A stretch of DNA of 64,000 nucleotides from UBA1930 sp943368475 (GTDB lineage Bacteria; Bacteroidota; Bacteroidia; Chitinophagales; Chitinophagaceae), in contig CALRLF020000002.1 of assembly GCA_943368475.1 (NCBI GenBank), positions 77,944 to 141,943 on the forward strand, in the 5' to 3' direction. The translations under genes were made by a program, and so were the position numbers. The notes beneath the pieces were generated by a model that worked only from the letters and a program-made list of their open reading frames with translations, did no database searches and was not told the DNA's origin. Below, one piece after another: positions 1 to 9,534 of the stretch (position 1 is its first letter; every line of letters begins with the position of its first letter).

Positions 1-2
1 TT

Positions 3-1367
3 AATAAAATTACAAACGTGTTTTTCTTATTTATTAAATACACTCAACCAGCTTGGAAATTTAATATTAAAGCAGTAGCTCCAGAGTTTTCAGCTTGCTT
101 ATATCATCCAATTATATTGCCACTTTCTACAGGAGTTAATTTAATTGCAGATGAAAACTACGAAACAGAAGTTGCACAAAATGCTGATTTAGCATATAGG
201 GCTTTTTTTAAAGGGTGTTTAGTAGAAGCTACTCAACAACAAGCTACTCAAATCAATAATTTAGGAAAGCCCTCTGTTAAAGATGAGTACATTTTTATAA
301 GAAAATATTGGGGTAAGTCTTGGGCTACTTACGCATTACTAAGAAGGTTACTCTCTTTCAAAAATCCTGTAACAGAAATAATTGCATACTTTAAAACTTC
401 AACAATTATAAAATTTCCTTTGCACGAAAATCCACTACAGTATGAGAGTTACCAAAATTATCAATCGGCATTAATAGAAACTAAACCACTTGTTTCTGTT
501 ATAATTCCTACTTTAAATAGATACACATATCTAAAGGATGTTATGCTTGATTTAGAAAAGCAGAATTATAAAAACTTTGATGTAATTGTAGTAGATCAAA
601 GTAACCCATTTGATGCTGATTTTTATAAGCAATTTAATCTACGCCTTAATGTAATTAAGCAGGAAGAAAAATTATTGTGGACTGCAAGAAATAGAGCAGT
701 ACGAGAATCAAATGCTGATTATTTACTTTTTTTCGATGATGATTCAAGGGTCGAAGCAGATTGGATTGAGCAACATTTAAAAACAATTGATTTTTTTAAG
801 GCAGATATATCTGCTGGTGTTTCATTGGCAGTTGTTGGTGGTAAAGTACCACCAAGTTATAACTACTTTCGATGGGCTGATCAATTTGATAGTGGGAATG
901 CATTGGTTAATAGAAACATATTTAATAAAATTGGCTTATTCGATTTGCAATTCAACAAGCAAAGTATGGGAGATGGGGAGTTTGGTATAAGAGCTTATAT
1001 AAATGGATTGAAAAGTATTTCTAATCCTTATGCTAAAAGAGTACATCTTAAAGTTTCTGATGGAGGGCTTCGAGAAATAGGTCATTGGGATGGTTTTAGG
1101 CCCAAAAAATTATTAGCACCTAAGCCTATTCCTAGTGTGGTTTATTTGTATAAAAAATATTACCCCAAGCATTTATATAAGGAAACTATTTTGCTTGGCA
1201 TTATGTTGTCTAATGTACATTATGCTAAAAAAAGAGGCAATAATATGATGGCAATAAGTGTATTATTAACTATTGTTAAATCTCCTATTTTAGCTATTCA
1301 ATTTTTCAAATCGCTCAAAAAAGCGAATGCAATGTTGGGTCAGGGGGCTAAAATCGAACAACTATAA
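3..1367 (+). CDS. Glycosyltransferase family 2, 5'-truncated by window edge
   Basis: The frame is open to the first base, so the true start lies outside the window and the GTG at 18 is not a trusted start. From about residue 160 (counted from 18) there is a GT-A fold GT2 domain: SVIIPTLNR nucleotide-binding strand, then FFDDDS near residue 238 as the metal-binding DXD-like motif, and an ADWIEQHLK acceptor-side helix. The first ~150 residues are not recognised. It should transfer a sugar from a nucleotide donor to the growing repeat unit on the cytoplasmic face. Its stop codon overlaps the next ATG by one base, which indicates translational coupling within the polysaccharide operon. Donor and acceptor cannot be told from sequence. 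Confidence 0.85.
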   Translation, partial: NKITNVFFLFIKYTQPAWKFNIKAVAPEFSACLYHPIILPLSTGVNLIADENYETEVAQNADLAYRAFFKGCLVEATQQQATQINNLGKPSVKDEYIFIRKYWGKSWATYALLRRLLSFKNPVTEIIAYFKTSTIIKFPLHENPLQYESYQNYQSALIETKPLVSVIIPTLNRYTYLKDVMLDLEKQNYKNFDVIVVDQSNPFDADFYKQFNLRLNVIKQEEKLLWTARNRAVRESNADYLLFFDDDSRVEADWIEQHLKTIDFFKADISAGVSLAVVGGKVPPSYNYFRWADQFDSGNALVNRNIFNKIGLFDLQFNKQSMGDGEFGIRAYINGLKSISNPYAKRVHLKVSDGGLREIGHWDGFRPKKLLAPKPIPSVVYLYKKYYPKHLYKETILLGIMLSNVHYAKKRGNNMMAISVLLTIVKSPILAIQFFKSLKKANAMLGQGAKIEQL

Positions 1368-2527
1368 TGCGTTTAGCAATCATTAGTGATTGTGTTCATG
1401 TAAATACCCCTGAAGGTTTTTCAGGTAGTGATGTACATATTTTTGTAAGGCAAATGGAAGCTTTATCTGCTTACTTTTCAGAAGTACATATTTTTTGCCC
1501 TTTTGTTCCTTACAGTAAAGAAGTGCCTGTAACAACTTATAAAAATCCCAACATTCATTTTTTGCCTTTAAGAAAAGTTGGCGGAGATTCTATTGCCAAT
1601 AAAATTCAGCTTATAAAACAAATTCCATCATGGTTCAAGGCTTTCAAAACAGCCAATTCTCTTAGCGATATTGTTTATCAGCGATTTCCCAATAATCTAA
1701 ATATTCCAGGTTTTTTTTATTTCTATTTTACTCGTAAAAGAGTTTTTGCAACATATACAGGTACATGGGATAAAAACAACGAAGAGTCTGTTACCTATAC
1801 TTTTCAAAAATGGCTGTTAAAACACTTTTTTAGAGGGCCAGTAGGCGTTTACAGTAATAGTAGTCTTTCATCTAAAAAATTATTTAGCAGTTTTAGTCCT
1901 TCTTATAGTTTAAATGAATGGAATGAAGAGATTGATAATGTAGCTAAAAAAATTCAGTCAATACAAAATAATGGGTTACCTAAACTGAACATGATTACTG
2001 TGGGCAGTTTCATAGGATACAAAAATCAGCAATACATTTTAGATACATGCTTGTTGTTAAAACAACACTTAATTCCTTTTCATTTATTTATGGTTGGAGA
2101 CGGAGAGTTAAGAAAGCAATATGAAAAATTTATAGAAGATAATAACTTGCAAAGCCTAATAACAATTACTGGCAAATTAAATTATACAGAGGTACGGGAG
2201 TTGTATAGGCAAACTGATTTTGTTGTTCAAGCCCCAACTGTAGAAGGGTTTGGGAAGGTTCCTGTAGAAGGATATTTTCATGGTACATTACCAGTAATTA
2301 ATAATGTAACCTTAGCTGGATATTTAACCCAACAAAATACTTTGGGTTATTTATTTGATGTGAATGAGAATAATTCATTGTTTGATAAGTTACATTATAT
2401 TTATCAGCACCCTGATGAAGTTGCAAATAGAATTTTTTTATCAAGAGCTTTTGCTAAACAATTTACATTAGAAAGTTGGGCAGAGCAATACTATCAACAG
2501 ATAAAAAATTATTTTCTAAGTATTTAA
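1367..2527 (+). CDS. Glycosyltransferase family 4 (GT-B fold)
   Basis: A 386-residue protein of normal GT4 length. The N-terminal Rossmann half opens with MRLAIISDCVH. The C-terminal half starts near residue 205 with MITVGSFIGYKNQ and carries the donor-site EX7E motif (EGFGKVPVE, E293 and E301). It likely uses a nucleotide- or UDP-sugar with retention of configuration to extend the lipid-linked repeat unit. The ATG shares one base with the preceding stop (TAATG). The linkage formed is unknown. Confidence 0.87.
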   Translation: MRLAIISDCVHVNTPEGFSGSDVHIFVRQMEALSAYFSEVHIFCPFVPYSKEVPVTTYKNPNIHFLPLRKVGGDSIANKIQLIKQIPSWFKAFKTANSLSDIVYQRFPNNLNIPGFFYFYFTRKRVFATYTGTWDKNNEESVTYTFQKWLLKHFFRGPVGVYSNSSLSSKKLFSSFSPSYSLNEWNEEIDNVAKKIQSIQNNGLPKLNMITVGSFIGYKNQQYILDTCLLLKQHLIPFHLFMVGDGELRKQYEKFIEDNNLQSLITITGKLNYTEVRELYRQTDFVVQAPTVEGFGKVPVEGYFHGTLPVINNVTLAGYLTQQNTLGYLFDVNENNSLFDKLHYIYQHPDEVANRIFLSRAFAKQFTLESWAEQYYQQIKNYFLSI

Positions 2528-2548
2528 CAAATATCAGTATACAATATA

Positions 2549-3604
2549 ATGAAAGTTGTTTTAATAAATGATCAATTAAATGCTGGTGGAGCTGAAAAGG
2601 TATTAATATATATTGCCAACTTATTGTACAAGAATAAAGTAGATGTTTCAGTTGTTTTATTATTAGATAAATCGGTTTTAGACAATCAAATTAATGCCAA
2701 TATACCGGTTCATTATTTAAACAGAAAGTCTCGATTCGATATGGAAGCTTTTCGTAAATTGAAACAATTTGTACAGTATGCTGATATTGTTCATATTCAT
2801 TCTCGATATAATCTTAGGTATTATATGATGGGTAAACTTTTACTATCAATTAATAAACCTAAAATTTTCTTTCATGAGCATGTACCAAGTTTTCAATTAG
2901 ATTTTTTTACTAAACTTTTATTAAGAAAGGTAGGTGCTTATGTTGCGGTACAAGATAAAATGAGAGAATGGGCCGTAACTAATAAAACAGTGGTAGCTTC
3001 CAAAGCTTTTTATTTAGCAAACACTGTAAGTGCTCCAGAAAGCCTAGCGTTAACAACTACAAATAATAATGCTGGGAAAATATTGATGGTTGCTAATTTC
3101 AGAGAAATTAAAAATCAACTTTTTGCTATTTCATTACTAGAAGCTTTGCCTAATGAGTATTCATTAGACCTTTATGGAACTGTAGACGAAATAGACTACT
3201 ATGAGAAGATTGAAGCAACTATTCGATCCAAATCTTTAAAAAATCGAGTTAGGGTTGTAAAAGGGGTAACTAATATGTACGAACAATTGAGCAACTACAA
3301 ATTAGCTATTCATACTGCATATGGCGAAACAGGTCCTTTGGTTTTAGTAGAATATCTATATGCAGGATTACCTTTTATAACTTACAATACTGGCGATGTT
3401 GTAAATATACTTAACCAATATTTGCCAGAGTTTATTATCAGCAATTTCAATATTGATGAATGGATAAAAAAAATTAAAGCATTTAATCAAAAGGAGAATT
3501 TCGGTGATGAAAAAATTATAATGAAGGGAGTAATCGAAAAACATTTTTCAGAGTCGGCTTATTTAAATCAGTTGACATTTATTTACAAGCAGCTTTTGTC
3601 TTAA
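2549..3604 (+). CDS. Glycosyltransferase family 4 (GT-B fold)
   Basis: A 351-residue GT4 protein. The N-terminal glycine-rich acceptor loop reads NAGGAEKVLIYIANLL, which is typical of the family. The C-terminal domain begins near residue 177 (KILMVANFREIKNQ) and holds an EX7E motif, GETGPLVLVE, with E260 and E268. It lies 21 bases after the preceding GT4 and 4 bases before the polymerase gene, in the same operon. It should add one sugar of the repeat unit; donor and linkage are not predictable. Confidence 0.87.
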   Translation: MKVVLINDQLNAGGAEKVLIYIANLLYKNKVDVSVVLLLDKSVLDNQINANIPVHYLNRKSRFDMEAFRKLKQFVQYADIVHIHSRYNLRYYMMGKLLLSINKPKIFFHEHVPSFQLDFFTKLLLRKVGAYVAVQDKMREWAVTNKTVVASKAFYLANTVSAPESLALTTTNNNAGKILMVANFREIKNQLFAISLLEALPNEYSLDLYGTVDEIDYYEKIEATIRSKSLKNRVRVVKGVTNMYEQLSNYKLAIHTAYGETGPLVLVEYLYAGLPFITYNTGDVVNILNQYLPEFIISNFNIDEWIKKIKAFNQKENFGDEKIIMKGVIEKHFSESAYLNQLTFIYKQLLS

Positions 3605-3608
3605 TGGT

Positions 3609-4940
3609 ATGAGTGGAGTTTATCAAGATAAAATGTTGGTTAAGTATTCAATTGCCTTATTAGTTGGGTTGATTGTGGGCTTTAAAATTATTCCTCCAGT
3701 AGGAAGTGCAATAATTTTCTTAGGTCTAATTGTTGCATGCGGAATTTACATGCTGCAAAATAATGTAGTTAAAGTTTTTTTACTGCTACCATATATTGTA
3801 TATAGTGAAATTTTCATGAGAGGTCATGCAAGATCTTTTTTACCTTATTTAAGTGTTCAGTATCTCTTTATTATTGGGTTCTCAATTTTAATAGTAAAGT
3901 CAAATTTTAAAAAGGAAGACTTCCACTTTAAGCCTATTGGTATTTTAATTTTATTTTTTTTACTAGAGGTTTTAAATGGTTTTTTTTCAGAAAAGGCAAT
4001 TATTACACGAGCTATTCAATCTAACACACTTGCCTTACTCTTGCCTGCTATATGGGCATCTTTCTATAAGTTTTCGCCAACAATGATCAATAAGTTAATG
4101 GATAATATTCGATTAGCTACTATATTCTTGGCAGGTATTGTATTAGTAGCACATTTGCAAGGTAAAATTGATTATGGAGGAGTATCAAGTTCTGAAGCCA
4201 GTAATAGTTTAGCTCCTGTTCAATTAAGCGGTTATTTAGGAACTGGTTGTTCGTTATTTTTAATATCTATTTTCAATACGTTTGATAAACGATCTAAATT
4301 AATTCAAAGTATAGTTTTTGTACTAATTGTTACATTAATGGTGCTCACTTTTTCTCGTGGTGGGGTTTACTTTTTAGCATTTGTAACACTACTCTACATG
4401 ATGTTCAACAGAACAAATTTTGGAGCTTATTTTAAATTCCTAATTTTTATTCCTATTGGATTAATCATTTATAATTTTGTTGTAGATGAAACAGGAGGTA
4501 AAATTATTGATAGGTATAAAGCCAAAGGTGCATCTAATAGAGAAGAGTTGGTTTTAATTGGTTTATACATTTTTTCTGAAAATCCTGTAATAGGAATTGG
4601 AACAGGAAACTATAATACCTACATTAAGAAAAATAGGTTATTCACTGTAGAATCTGGTGTGCATAATGAATTCATAAGAGCCGCTGCTGAACACGGTATT
4701 ATTGGGATCCTACTATATTGGGGATTTTTCATAGCATTACTAGTTACCATTTTGCGGCGACCCAAACCAGCAAAAGATTTTGGAATGTATTTTTTGGTAT
4801 TATTTTTTTTAATAACTATTCACAATGGGCTTAAAATTTCTATACAGCCGTTTATATTGATATTGGCTATTGCTATAGTTCCTATTTCTAGTCAGTCTAA
4901 AAAAATATTGAATGTTTCTGCAAAGCAACTCAAAGCCTAA
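3609..4940 (+). CDS. O-antigen ligase/polymerase-like (Wzy) membrane protein
   Basis: A 443-residue polytopic protein with about ten or eleven hydrophobic segments. Between membrane segments lies a large loop with RYKAKGASNREEL and then GIGTGNYNTYI and VHNEFIRAAAEHG (near residues 335-364), the signature of the O-antigen ligase/polymerase family (Wzy_C). In a locus with a phosphoglycosyl transferase and many glycosyltransferases, it is most likely the periplasmic polymerase that joins repeat units. A ligase role cannot be excluded, since both share this fold. Its 3' end overlaps the next start by 29 bases. Confidence 0.82.
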   Translation: MSGVYQDKMLVKYSIALLVGLIVGFKIIPPVGSAIIFLGLIVACGIYMLQNNVVKVFLLLPYIVYSEIFMRGHARSFLPYLSVQYLFIIGFSILIVKSNFKKEDFHFKPIGILILFFLLEVLNGFFSEKAIITRAIQSNTLALLLPAIWASFYKFSPTMINKLMDNIRLATIFLAGIVLVAHLQGKIDYGGVSSSEASNSLAPVQLSGYLGTGCSLFLISIFNTFDKRSKLIQSIVFVLIVTLMVLTFSRGGVYFLAFVTLLYMMFNRTNFGAYFKFLIFIPIGLIIYNFVVDETGGKIIDRYKAKGASNREELVLIGLYIFSENPVIGIGTGNYNTYIKKNRLFTVESGVHNEFIRAAAEHGIIGILLYWGFFIALLVTILRRPKPAKDFGMYFLVLFFLITIHNGLKISIQPFILILAIAIVPISSQSKKILNVSAKQLKA

Positions 4941-5550
4941 AGACTTAGAAGACATTGCAATTTGTCAAATGCTGTGTTTTCCAAGTTCGTTCAATACGAA
5001 ACTGGGAAAATCATTTGTTGTAAAAACATTACAATGGTTTTTGCAAACCGATAAGCGATTTCTTTTTCATGTAGTTCATAATGATGAAGTAGTAGGTTTT
5101 TGTGGTGGTTTTACACCACAATTTTATGGCGATGGAAGCAGCAGCGGAATGCTGCAATTTGCATTTAAAGAAGCGGTAATGGGTGTTATTAAAAAACCAT
5201 GGCTGTTTTTTAATAAAGAACTAAGAGCTTACTATCCATTTATAATTAGGAATATTAAAAAGAAACTTGGGCTAAGAAAAACCAATGCAGCAACACAGCA
5301 ACCAAAAAATTTTGTATTTGTATCAACTGTTGGTTTGGTTGTAATTGGTGTACATCCTTCACATAGAGGAAAAGGTGTTTTTGAAATGCTGATGAACGAG
5401 TTTGAAAAGAAATCAATGGATTTAAGTATTCAAACCTGTATGTTATCAGTGAGAGCTAATAATGCAAGAGCTATAGCTGCTTATAAAAAAATGGGATGGT
5501 TGGTAAAAGAAAATCAAGTAAGTTCAATTGTAATGTCGAAAGAGATTTAA
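4912..5550 (+). CDS. GNAT family N-acetyltransferase
   Basis: A 212-residue protein with a C-terminal GNAT core: VGVHPSHRGKGVFEMLMNEF (about 142-161) is the acetyl-CoA pyrophosphate-binding motif A, followed by SVRANNARAIAAYKKMGW, the usual motif B. The N-terminal half is longer than a minimal GNAT and may bind the acceptor. It begins inside the polymerase gene, so it is probably co-translated. In this locus it may acetylate an amino sugar, possibly the 4-amino sugar made by the aminotransferase/dehydratase pair further down; that is inference. A role outside sugar metabolism is possible. Confidence 0.75.
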   Translation: MFLQSNSKPKDLEDIAICQMLCFPSSFNTKLGKSFVVKTLQWFLQTDKRFLFHVVHNDEVVGFCGGFTPQFYGDGSSSGMLQFAFKEAVMGVIKKPWLFFNKELRAYYPFIIRNIKKKLGLRKTNAATQQPKNFVFVSTVGLVVIGVHPSHRGKGVFEMLMNEFEKKSMDLSIQTCMLSVRANNARAIAAYKKMGWLVKENQVSSIVMSKEI

Positions 5551-5558
5551 ACTTATAA

Positions 5559-6953
5559 ATGTCATTATTCAATTCGATATATAATCATAGTCCGTTAGTT
5601 GTACAGAACCTGATGGTTTCGACCTATGGATATGCTTGGAAGAAGAGAAGATTTGGTGGGATTTTTGAAGCTGAACTAATACAAGCAAAAGAACGAGAAA
5701 GTTTTTCTGTTGAACAATGGAATAGTTATCAGCAACAGCAATTGAATAAAACGTTACTGCATGCTTTTAACAATGTTCCATTTTATAAAAAGCATTTTAC
5801 CGATGCTGGGTTCAAAGAAAGTGAAATAGCTAAAATTGATTTATCAACTTTACAAAACCTTCCAGTACTTTCTAAAGAAATGCTTAGAGCAAATGGTGAA
5901 ACTTTATTATTGGCTCATCAAAGAGAAAAGAATGGAAGTTTTTTTGCAAGCAGTGGAAGTACTGGTACCCCAACAAAAATTTTATATTCACATGCAATGC
6001 ATCAACGCTGGAGTGCATTGTTCGAAGCTAGAATTAGGCATTGGGCAGGTGTAGATAGATTTACGTCAAGAGGTATGATTGGAGGAAGAAGAGTGTTGCC
6101 TGATGCAGCAAATAACCCTCCTTTCTACAGATACAATTGTTTTGAAAAGCAATTGTATTTTTCAGCATATCATATAAGCAAAACAAATGCAGCAAATTAT
6201 GTTTATGGCATCAATAAATATGGTGTACAATACATGACTGGTTATGCCATGAGCAACTTTTTTTTAGCTAGATTTATTGTTGAAAATAATTTGCAGGTTA
6301 ACCCATTAAAAGCGGTAGTTACCAGTAGTGAAAAGTTAACGCCTGAAATGAGACAAATGTTTTCTAAAGCTTACAACTGTAAAACCTTAGATGGTTGGAG
6401 TGGTGTAGAATCTTGTGCATTGGTGAGTGAGTGTGAGCATGGAAGCTTACATATTAGTCCTGATGCTGGTATTATAGAACTCTTGAATGATAATCTACAA
6501 CCTGTTGGTTTTAATGAAGTAGGTAATGTGTATTGTACAGGATTTTTAAATTATGATCAACCACTTATTCGTTATGCAATTGGTGATAGCATGGTATTGA
6601 GTGATAAAAATTGCTCATGTAAAAGAGCTATGCCAGTAATTAAAGAAATTGCAGGAAGGGTAGAAGATGTTGTAATTGGAAATGATGGTAGAGAAATGGT
6701 GCGTTTTCATGGAGTTTTTAATGGATTGAGTACTGTAGCACAAGCTCAAGTTATACAAAATACAATAGGTGAAATTCTAATTAAAATTGTACCAGTTAGT
6801 AGCTCAGTTTCTGATGAAGAAAAACAATTGATGAAGGATAGAATTATCAGCCAGTTGGGAGATATGAAAATAGAATTCGAAGAGGTTAATCATATTGCAT
6901 TAACTGCGAATGGAAAATTTAAAGCTGTTGTATCAACAGTTAAAAGAAAGTAA
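5559..6953 (+). CDS. CapK/PaaK-type adenylate-forming enzyme
   Basis: A 464-residue protein of the phenylacetate-CoA ligase-like (CapK) family. The phosphate-binding loop SSGSTGTPTK lies near residue 130, a GWSGVES motif near 280, and the hinge region RYAIGD followed by IAGRVEDVVIG near 335-370. Such enzymes occur often in capsule loci and are thought to activate a carboxylate, as acyl-adenylate, for attachment to a sugar. The acid used here is unknown. It lies 8 bases after the GNAT gene in the same operon. Confidence 0.8.
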   Translation: MSLFNSIYNHSPLVVQNLMVSTYGYAWKKRRFGGIFEAELIQAKERESFSVEQWNSYQQQQLNKTLLHAFNNVPFYKKHFTDAGFKESEIAKIDLSTLQNLPVLSKEMLRANGETLLLAHQREKNGSFFASSGSTGTPTKILYSHAMHQRWSALFEARIRHWAGVDRFTSRGMIGGRRVLPDAANNPPFYRYNCFEKQLYFSAYHISKTNAANYVYGINKYGVQYMTGYAMSNFFLARFIVENNLQVNPLKAVVTSSEKLTPEMRQMFSKAYNCKTLDGWSGVESCALVSECEHGSLHISPDAGIIELLNDNLQPVGFNEVGNVYCTGFLNYDQPLIRYAIGDSMVLSDKNCSCKRAMPVIKEIAGRVEDVVIGNDGREMVRFHGVFNGLSTVAQAQVIQNTIGEILIKIVPVSSSVSDEEKQLMKDRIISQLGDMKIEFEEVNHIALTANGKFKAVVSTVKRK

Positions 6954-6963
6954 TAAGTGTAGA

Positions 6964-8010
6964 ATGCCTTTCAAGAAGAATAAAAAAATATTAATTACTG
7001 GGTTATTTATTAGCCCCCAAAATGTTCATTCAATATATAGAACAGCTGCAGATCAATTGGCAGAGATATTAATTGAAAATAAATTTGAAGTAATTAAGAC
7101 ATCTACTATTGTAAATAAATATTGGAGAGCATTTGATATTTTATCAACTATTCTTTTTAATTATTGGACTTACAATATTGCAATTGTACCTTATTATGGA
7201 AGTTCTAATGCTTACATTATCGAAAATTGGAGTACTAAACTATTAAAGCTTTTAGGCAAAAAAATTATACTGGTTGTACATGGTGGAGGTTTGCCTGCAA
7301 GGCTAGCTAAAAACTCAGCCAAATACTTGGCTGTTTTAAACAGAGTAGATCAGGTTGTATGTCCATCACCTTATTTACAGTTTGAAATTAATAAATATGG
7401 AGTAAAAAGTATGGTAATTGAAAATGTATTAAAGCTATCTGATTATCAATTTCATTTTAAAAATAAATTTAGACCCAATATTTTTTGGATGAGAACATTT
7501 GAGGATGTTTATCATCCATTAATGGCTGTTCAAGTTTTTGCAAAAGTGAAAACAGTTTTTCCAGAAGCCAAAATGATTATGGCAGGAGGCGATGCTGGTA
7601 TGTTAGCACAAACAAAAGATGCTGCTAAAGCTATGGGTGTATTTGAGAGTATTAATTTCCCTGGATATATAAGTAACGAACAAAAAAATTTACTTGCAAC
7701 TGAATACGATATTTATATCTGCACCAATAAAATAGATAATGCACCTGTAACACTTGTAGAAATGATGACCTTAGGATTGCCTATTGTCTCTGTAAATTCT
7801 GGAGGTATTCCATTTATGATAGAAAATAAGCTAAATGGCCTATTAGTAGAATTTGATGACGCAAGTGCTATGGCAGATGCAATAACTGAAATAATAAAAA
7901 ATCCATTATTGGGGAAATTATTAGTACAAAATGGGTTAGTTACTGCTAAGAAATATGGAGCGGAAACTGTTTTAAACAAATGGACTACTCTATTTAATAA
8001 ACTGAAATAA
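6964..8010 (+). CDS. Glycosyltransferase family 4 with D in place of first EX7E Glu
   Basis: I chose the ATG at 6964 (MPFKKNKKILITG). An upstream ATG at 6910 would overlap the CapK-like gene by 44 bases and would add a residue run with no family match. The C-terminal domain has the GT-B donor pocket MIMAGGDAGM and the segment DNAPVTLVEMMTLGLPIV, where the first glutamate of EX7E is aspartate. The N-terminal half has VVHGGGLPARL. It should be one of the repeat-unit glycosyltransferases; the aspartate is a conservative change, so activity is likely retained. Confidence 0.83.
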   Translation: MPFKKNKKILITGLFISPQNVHSIYRTAADQLAEILIENKFEVIKTSTIVNKYWRAFDILSTILFNYWTYNIAIVPYYGSSNAYIIENWSTKLLKLLGKKIILVVHGGGLPARLAKNSAKYLAVLNRVDQVVCPSPYLQFEINKYGVKSMVIENVLKLSDYQFHFKNKFRPNIFWMRTFEDVYHPLMAVQVFAKVKTVFPEAKMIMAGGDAGMLAQTKDAAKAMGVFESINFPGYISNEQKNLLATEYDIYICTNKIDNAPVTLVEMMTLGLPIVSVNSGGIPFMIENKLNGLLVEFDDASAMADAITEIIKNPLLGKLLVQNGLVTAKKYGAETVLNKWTTLFNKLK

Positions 8011-8015
8011 ATATT

Positions 8016-9032
8016 ATGAATAAAATAAAATTTGCAATAGTGGGTTGTGGTAGAATTGCTCAACGCCATGCAGAACATATACATACTTATGGAGAGTTGG
8101 TAGCAGTTTGTGATACTGTTGCCGATAAGGCAAATGCACTAGCTACAAAGTATGCAGCAAAAGCATATTCCTCAATCGATGAAATGTTGCAAAATGAAAA
8201 AGCAATAGATGTAGTTGCTGTTTGTACACCAAATGGGTTGCATGCCGAACATGGGATTAAAATTTTAAAATCTGGATTTCATGCAATTATCGAAAAGCCT
8301 ATGGCATTGTCTGTTTACGATTGTGGCGAAATGATTAAAACTGCAGAAAAGTATAACAAACGTTTATTTGCGATTAAACAAAATAGATTTAATCCACCAG
8401 TGGCAGCTGTAAAGCAAGCAATTGAGGATGGAAGATTCGGTAAAATTTATAGTGTTCAATTAAGTTGCTTTTGGAACAGAAATAAAGATTATTATGAAAA
8501 CTCATGGAAAGGAACACAAGATTTAGACGGAGGAACTTTATTTACACAGTTCAGTCACTTTGTAGATTTATTGTATTGGCTAATTGGTGATGTAAGAAGA
8601 GCATTTGCTTTAACCAACAATTTTGCACATAAAGAAATTATAGATTTTGAAGATACAGGTGCAATAGTATTAGAGTTTTACAATGGTGCCATTGGTACTA
8701 TTAATTACACTGTTAATAGCTACAATAAAAATATGGAAGGTTCTTTAACAATTTTTGCTGAAAAAGGAACTGTAAAAATTGGTGGACAATATTTGAACGA
8801 ATTGGAATATCAAAATATCGAAGGTTTTGAGTTTAAAGATTTGCCTGAAGGGAAAGGGCCTAATAATTATGGTAATTATGTTGGTTCAATGAGCAATCAT
8901 GATAAAATTTATCAAAATTTAATTGATGTGCTACAAAAAGGCGATTCTATTGCAACCAATTCTTTTGAGGCATTAAAAACAGTAGAAATTATTGATAAAA
9001 TTTATCAATCAGCTAAACAATTAAACAACTAA
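8016..9032 (+). CDS. wbpB: Gfo/Idh/MocA oxidoreductase, WbpB/WlbA-like
   Basis: A 338-residue NAD(P)-dependent dehydrogenase. The Rossmann loop is VGCGRIAQRH at the N-terminus, the family motif EKP is at residues 93-95 (IIEKPMAL), and the C-terminal alpha/beta domain has LDGGTLFTQFSHFVDLLYWL. Members with this pattern that sit next to a WbpD-like acetyltransferase and a WbpE-like aminotransferase oxidise the 3-OH of UDP-N-acetylglucosaminuronic acid. Here all three genes are adjacent, which supports that role. The preceding step (UDP-GlcNAc 6-dehydrogenase) is not encoded in the window. Confidence 0.78.
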   Translation: MNKIKFAIVGCGRIAQRHAEHIHTYGELVAVCDTVADKANALATKYAAKAYSSIDEMLQNEKAIDVVAVCTPNGLHAEHGIKILKSGFHAIIEKPMALSVYDCGEMIKTAEKYNKRLFAIKQNRFNPPVAAVKQAIEDGRFGKIYSVQLSCFWNRNKDYYENSWKGTQDLDGGTLFTQFSHFVDLLYWLIGDVRRAFALTNNFAHKEIIDFEDTGAIVLEFYNGAIGTINYTVNSYNKNMEGSLTIFAEKGTVKIGGQYLNELEYQNIEGFEFKDLPEGKGPNNYGNYVGSMSNHDKIYQNLIDVLQKGDSIATNSFEALKTVEIIDKIYQSAKQLNN

Positions 9033-9496
9033 TGCAAGAGCCAATAATGTATAAAGCCCAAATTCGTAATGTAAAATTTGGGGTAAATATAAAAGTCGTT
9101 GAGCCCTGTAATTTGTATGATTGCTCAATTGGCGATAATTCATTTATTGGTCCATTTGTAGAGATTCAGAAAGATGTTATTATTGGGCAAAATACCAAAG
9201 TACAATCACACACATTTGTTTGCGAACTCGTAACAATTGGTGATAATTGTTTTATTGGACATGGAGTAATGTTTATAAATGATTTGTTCGAAAAAGGTAA
9301 GCCAGCAGGTGGCAATAAACAATATTGGAAAGAAACATTAGTAGGAAATAATGTTTCAATTGGTAGCAATGCAACCATATTACCAGTTTCTATTTGTGAT
9401 AATGTTGTAATAGGAGCAGGTGCTGTTGTTACAAAAAATATTACTCAATCTGGTGTTTATGTTGGAAACCCAGCCAAATTAATTCGAACTTTATAA
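9032..9496 (+). CDS. wbpD: Left-handed beta-helix N-acetyltransferase, WbpD/WlbB-like
   Basis: A 154-residue hexapeptide-repeat protein. Repeats such as IGDNSFIGPF, IGQNTKVQSH, IGDNCFIGHG and IGAGAVV span residues ~35-145. The stretch FVCELVTIGDNCFIGHGVMF closely recalls WbpD, which acetylates the 3-amino group of UDP-2-acetamido-3-amino-uronic acid. The start shares one base with the preceding stop (TAATG). It would act after the aminotransferase encoded next, using acetyl-CoA in the cytoplasm as a trimer. Confidence 0.8.
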   Translation: MQEPIMYKAQIRNVKFGVNIKVVEPCNLYDCSIGDNSFIGPFVEIQKDVIIGQNTKVQSHTFVCELVTIGDNCFIGHGVMFINDLFEKGKPAGGNKQYWKETLVGNNVSIGSNATILPVSICDNVVIGAGAVVTKNITQSGVYVGNPAKLIRTL

Positions 9497-9534
9497 GATT
9501 TTGCCTTCATTTTCGTTATTGTAAAAAAATATAA

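Noticed and set aside
6910..6963. Upstream start for the GT4 gene at 6964
   Set aside because: It would overlap the CapK-like gene by 44 bases and adds residues without a family match.
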